Position numbers and translations under genes: made by a program. From Verrucomicrobiota bacterium (GTDB lineage Bacteria > Verrucomicrobiota > Verrucomicrobiia > Limisphaerales > DSYF01): a stretch of 64,000 nt of DNA. Below the pieces are notes generated by a model that saw only the letters and a list, made by a program, of their open reading frames with translations, was not told the origin of the DNA and did no database searches. Positions within the stretch are counted from its first letter, which is position 1; every line of letters starts with the position of its first letter. The stretch is taken from contig JALOTZ010000019.1 in the NCBI GenBank assembly GCA_025457615.1, positions 1 through 64,000 on the forward strand, read 5' to 3'. Shown in pieces: positions 59,885 to 64,000 of the stretch.

Positions 59885-62800
59885 TCAATCAGCCAGCCAC
59901 AGTTCGACCATGCGTTGGCTGGTGCGGAAGTTGAGTTCAAAGTTCGGGCTCCAGGCGAAATACTCGCCGCGCCCGGCGTTGGACCGATAAAGGTTGGCGA
60001 ACACGACGCCGTCGGGTTTGACACCCCCTTCGACCAGCGCCGACAACGGGAAGGCAAAGCTCGCCCGCCAGGCAAAGCGGTCGGAGGTATCGGAGACGGC
60101 CACCGCGCCGCTGTCCCATTTGGCATCGGGCCGGTCATGGGCGACGGCGGCGACCTTGCCGGCAGGGTTGAGCATCAATTGCCGGGGCTGAGCCTGACGC
60201 GACCCGGCAAAGAACACTTCCCAATCGTCGCCGCCCCAGATGGCATCGTTACTCACCAGGCCGGTCGCGTCGCGCAGATGCTCGACTTTGACATAGAGAA
60301 ACTCCCCGTCGTGCGCCCACCAGGCTTTGAGTTGCTGGCCGGACGGGTAGCCGGTGACCGTAAACCAGTCTCCAGTGGTTGCGGCGGCTGGTCGCCAATC
60401 CACCCGCTGGAGATCGCCTTGCGCCGAAGCAATCCGGGGCACGGCCAGCCGGGCCGGGGGCTGCGACTGAAGCCGTCGCCGGGCGGCTTCCTGCGGCTGC
60501 TTGGCAGCGTATGCGGCGGAGGCCTTGACCATCGGCTGCCAGAGTCCTTCCTCGAAGAGGGCCACCCGCTGCCGCGCCAGCGGCGTGTCGGCTTCCGCCT
60601 TGGCGCGGCTGATCAAACCGGCCCACCGCTCCATCCGCGACGGAGTGCCCAGGTATTCCCAGGCGATTTGTTCGGTTTGATGCCATTGGCCCGGCTTGTT
60701 CTGCACGTCCGGCGGGTAATTGGTGGAGGTCATGTACGTCTGCTCGATCTGCTGGTAAAGCTCCTGCATGGCCGAACCGGCCGCGCCGTAGTAGCGCGAG
60801 AAGAATTCGTGGATCAACTGGTTCGCGTCCTGATCCGGGTCGTCCGCCAGCTTCCAGGTCAGGTAGAGTTCCAACTGATCCATCAGGAAGGTCTGTCCAA
60901 ATTCGCCGGAGTGCTCGAGGAAGATGCCCCGAATACCCGCCTGATGGTAGAGTGCCATCTGCTCCGCGACCGTGTGCGCGAAGAATCCGGGGAAGAACTG
61001 CCATCCCTCCGCCCAGGTTTGCAGCGCCGGGAAACAATAATACAGCCAGAGGTAGGTCGGACGCGTGACGCCCTCCCGGGTCCAGTCCGAGAACGTCTTC
61101 CGATCATTCTGCTGGAGAACCGGCGAATACCAGTTGCGCACTTGCAAACAGATCTGCACCGCGAGGTTGGGCTCGAGTGGCAGTCCTTCCGGATAATAGC
61201 CGTACTTGCTGTAGGCCAAGGTGCCAATGAATTTGCCGGGGTGGGTCTTGGCCACTTCCCGCGCCACTTGGTTGGCAAAACCGAAGATGTACTGGCTGGC
61301 CCGGCCATTGATCCACAGCGGATAGTTCTCGCCATAGCGGGGATCGAGTTGGGCCTGGCAGGCCGGGCATTTGCACCAGCTCTCACTGTCCTGCGGGACC
61401 ACGGCGAAGACATCCCCCTGCCCCATCGCGCCCGGCTTCAGGCCCTTGCCATCAAAATAATCCCGCGCATCTTGAACCACCTGCGCCAGCAGGCCTGTGC
61501 TGCTAAAACAAGGCTGCGGTGGCCGCCCCGAGTAGCCCTGCGCAAACCAGTCGGGATGCCTGGCCAGATGATCCTCGAAATACCCGGTGAAGGAGTGGTT
61601 CACCTGATACGGCGCGCCCCCGAGCCGCAGCCGCAGCTTCCAGAGCGTCGCGTCGGCGTCCGAAATCGCCGGCCGGGCCGGACCCGGCAGGTAGAACGGC
61701 GACCACACCATCCAGCGATATTCCATCGCCGGCTTACGACGAAGGTTCGACCCGCTCACCGTCAGCGTGCTGCGGGGCTCCACGCTCGTGCCCAGTTCCC
61801 CCGGCAGATACCACCGGACACCGCACTGGCGTTCCAAAAAGTCGTAGGTGGCGTCCAGTGTCCCGCGATCTTCGAAATACCACGGCGGATCCACGACGCG
61901 CTGGAACCGGCTCTCGTCCCGCGGCGAACCCTGGCCCTCGTCGAAGTTCACCAGCAACGTCGTGTCCGCATCCGCGGCCAGCGGCTGGGCGTTCCAGGGT
62001 TCCTCCGTGCGTCGCGCCCGGCTTGAAACACGCAAACCATCAATCCGTCCGCGCAAGCCGTTGCGCACCTCCGGCCACTCACCCCAATGCTGGGGCGTAA
62101 CGCCCCCCACACTCAGGGCTGCGCCCGCCAGGGCGGTGGGTTTGTAGCTCGCGGGCGCATAAGCCACGCCGTCCACCGCGAGCGTGAGGGTTCCCGCCGT
62201 CGCGCTGTGAGTGGCGCGGACAAAGTGCCACCCCTCCGCCAGGGGCGCGCTGACGGTCAAAGCCCGTTGCCCATCCGGTGAGAGCGCCGAATAGGCAACG
62301 CAATGGTTGGCCAGCGTTTGAACCAGGTGATAGGAAATGGGCGCCCGCCCATTGTTGTCCCGACCCTGCAGCCGGGCGATGGTGCCGTCGTCCACGAAGC
62401 CTTCTTTGGGCCGATACACCCACACTTCAATGGAGCCTTCCCGATCCTCGAAACCGGAATCCGGGACATAGAGGAACTGGCCGCGGTTGAACTCGATCGC
62501 GCCGCCCCACTTGCCTGAAACCCAGGCCGACTGATCAGGCCGGCGCTCCTCCTGGTCGCGTCCCAGCAAGACCACGGTGTCCGGACCCAATTGAATCGCG
62601 TGCTCCTGCGGGGCGAAGTCCGCACCCCGCAGTCCCTGGGCCCGGCTGGCCGCGCTCTCGCCCACAAGAATGCGCGGACCGGAAACCGTCGTCGCCTCCG
62701 TCACCACAGGCAGGTTCGTGCCGGTGATCTTGCGGATATGGTCGTTGAGTTCGCGGACGGCGAACGCCGCCGCCCGGCTGGGCGTCGCGCCCACCACAAT

Positions 62801-62965
62801 CGTGGCCGCCGGAGCGCCTTCGCGCACCAGCGTCATGGGGGGTTCGGCAGCAGCCGTCCTGGGTGCAGGCGGGTGTTGCACGGGCTGCGGACCGCAACCC
62901 GCGGCCAGCAAGGCGATAGCTGCGGACAGTGTCAGTGCTTGTTTCATAAGAATCTTAGGTTTCAT
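59885..62965 (-). CDS. DUF4838-type lipoprotein with nested LamG-like domain
   Basis: Lipobox ALLAAGC; ILVGESAASRAQGLRG...; LamG-like GAIEFNRGQFLYVPDSGFEDREGSIEVWVYRP...; DYLERQ-type TLDATYDFLERQCGVRWYLPGELGT; DSESWCKCPACQAQ. Confidence 0.88.
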   Translation of the reverse strand: MKPKILMKQALTLSAAIALLAAGCGPQPVQHPPAPRTAAAEPPMTLVREGAPAATIVVGATPSRAAAFAVRELNDHIRKITGTNLPVVTEATTVSGPRILVGESAASRAQGLRGADFAPQEHAIQLGPDTVVLLGRDQEERRPDQSAWVSGKWGGAIEFNRGQFLYVPDSGFEDREGSIEVWVYRPKEGFVDDGTIARLQGRDNNGRAPISYHLVQTLANHCVAYSALSPDGQRALTVSAPLAEGWHFVRATHSATAGTLTLAVDGVAYAPASYKPTALAGAALSVGGVTPQHWGEWPEVRNGLRGRIDGLRVSSRARRTEEPWNAQPLAADADTTLLVNFDEGQGSPRDESRFQRVVDPPWYFEDRGTLDATYDFLERQCGVRWYLPGELGTSVEPRSTLTVSGSNLRRKPAMEYRWMVWSPFYLPGPARPAISDADATLWKLRLRLGGAPYQVNHSFTGYFEDHLARHPDWFAQGYSGRPPQPCFSSTGLLAQVVQDARDYFDGKGLKPGAMGQGDVFAVVPQDSESWCKCPACQAQLDPRYGENYPLWINGRASQYIFGFANQVAREVAKTHPGKFIGTLAYSKYGYYPEGLPLEPNLAVQICLQVRNWYSPVLQQNDRKTFSDWTREGVTRPTYLWLYYCFPALQTWAEGWQFFPGFFAHTVAEQMALYHQAGIRGIFLEHSGEFGQTFLMDQLELYLTWKLADDPDQDANQLIHEFFSRYYGAAGSAMQELYQQIEQTYMTSTNYPPDVQNKPGQWHQTEQIAWEYLGTPSRMERWAGLISRAKAEADTPLARQRVALFEEGLWQPMVKASAAYAAKQPQEAARRRLQSQPPARLAVPRIASAQGDLQRVDWRPAAATTGDWFTVTGYPSGQQLKAWWAHDGEFLYVKVEHLRDATGLVSNDAIWGGDDWEVFFAGSRQAQPRQLMLNPAGKVAAVAHDRPDAKWDSGAVAVSDTSDRFAWRASFAFPLSALVEGGVKPDGVVFANLYRSNAGRGEYFAWSPNFELNFRTSQRMVELWLAD

Positions 62966-62968
62966 GTT

Positions 62969-64000
62969 TCAGGTTGGGCTGATTGACGCGGACCCGGGGG
63001 CTTGGGCCGGCTCGCGCTCGAGGACGCGCAGGATGTGGAGCACCAACAGGTTGGCCGCGAGCGCAATCACCGCCGCCACACCGAACCAGATGACTTCCCG
63101 CTCCATGCCCAGCCGCAGCGTCCAACCGGTGCGCAGCCACAACAGCGGCAGGGTGACCAGGGTTTGAATCCCCATCACCATGATCACGCCATGGTGCGGA
63201 ATGCCGTAGCGCGTGTCGGCGCCGGCCGCGCGCGCGCGCGCATCGCGCACCACCCCCCGTACCTGCCAGAGCCAGCCGGCCAGGACCAGGCTGGCGGCTG
63301 GCAGAAACACCAGGGCATGCCACCAGAAGGCCTGCTGCATTCCGCGCTGCTGGAACAACCACAGGAACACCAGGAGCGAGACCAGGAACAGCCCGAAAGC
63401 CGCCGTGAACAGATGCAACGCCACAACCAGCCACTTCGCATGCACGGCCACCGGAACCGCCTTGTCCGACATGTCTTCGTACCCATCCGGACTCCAGGGT
63501 GCGGGGGCCTGATAGTGTTCATCCCCGCCGAGGCGTTTCCATTCCCGATAACTCAGCAGGGTGAACACGGCATAGACGACGGCCAGCGGCCAGATCCAGA
63601 CGAAGAGGAAGCGATAGGCAAAATCGGATCCGTGGCAGAACCCTTTCACCAGGTCAATGAACACCCCGGCCAGCAACCCGGCAATGATCACGCCCACCGA
63701 GCGGATCACGGAAGCCGCCGAACAAAATTGCCCGTAACGCGAGGGCGGCAGCACGCGCATGTACACCGGCACATAGGCATTCTGATTGAGCGTGATGCTG
63801 AAGGTCTGGACGATGATGTTGCCCATGTTCAGCCAGAAGAACACCAGCGCCGGCACCGTCACCGGCACCCAAATCCAGTCCGAATAGTTGACGGTCAGGA
63901 CCCCGAACAGCGCCAGGTAAGCCGTGATGCGCAACGGATGCCAGCGGTCCACGTAGATCGCCGCCACATACATCGCCGCCATGCCCGCCAGCAATCCCAC
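62969..64000 (-). CDS. MFS transporter, partial (N-terminus beyond right edge)
   Basis: Open to the window edge; VPVYMRVLPPSRYGQFCSAASVIRSVGVIIAGLLAGVFIDLVKG and multiple TM segments. Confidence 0.88.
   Translation of the reverse strand: MGLLAGMAAMYVAAIYVDRWHPLRITAYLALFGVLTVNYSDWIWVPVTVPALVFFWLNMGNIIVQTFSITLNQNAYVPVYMRVLPPSRYGQFCSAASVIRSVGVIIAGLLAGVFIDLVKGFCHGSDFAYRFLFVWIWPLAVVYAVFTLLSYREWKRLGGDEHYQAPAPWSPDGYEDMSDKAVPVAVHAKWLVVALHLFTAAFGLFLVSLLVFLWLFQQRGMQQAFWWHALVFLPAASLVLAGWLWQVRGVVRDARARAAGADTRYGIPHHGVIMVMGIQTLVTLPLLWLRTGWTLRLGMEREVIWFGVAAVIALAANLLVLHILRVLEREPAQAPGSASISPT

Overview
GC-rich bacterial chromosome segment. PEP-CTERM, LamG and DUF4838 proteins plus verrucomicrobial-style catabolic genes suggest Verrucomicrobiota (inference). 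The left part carries housekeeping genes (ppdK, metH, holA, DUF151 nuclease, dihydroorotase, tRNA-Gly, uvsE). Between them lie (a) a scrambled accessory patch at 11.3-15.3 kb with RHS head, tip, immunity and repeat fragments, a beta-class DNA methyltransferase fused to a nuclease-like domain, and a truncated possible defence-gene N-terminus, and (b) a tight operon at 15.3-23.7 kb running from holA through STAS and SpoIIE-phosphatase genes into ketosynthase, degenerate ketosynthase (CLF-like), ACP, flavin-halogenase-like and lipoate-ligase-like genes. From 30.7 kb to the right edge nearly every gene is on the minus strand. It forms a large sugar-acid/lactone catabolic island: 3 enolase-superfamily dehydratases, 2 lactonase families, FAH, DHDPS, ALDH, 3 URO-D-family proteins, CoA-transferase plus MaoC, and a signal-less solute-binding-like protein. 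Two MFS transporters bracket much of it, and one carries an inserted Ig-like domain. The best leads are the ACP/CLF/halogenase-like operon, in-frame dispersed-repeat insertions inside MetH, the Ig-domain MFS transporter, the LamG nested in a DUF4838 protein, and the triple URO-D cassette. All calls come from reading the sequence; no database search was possible.
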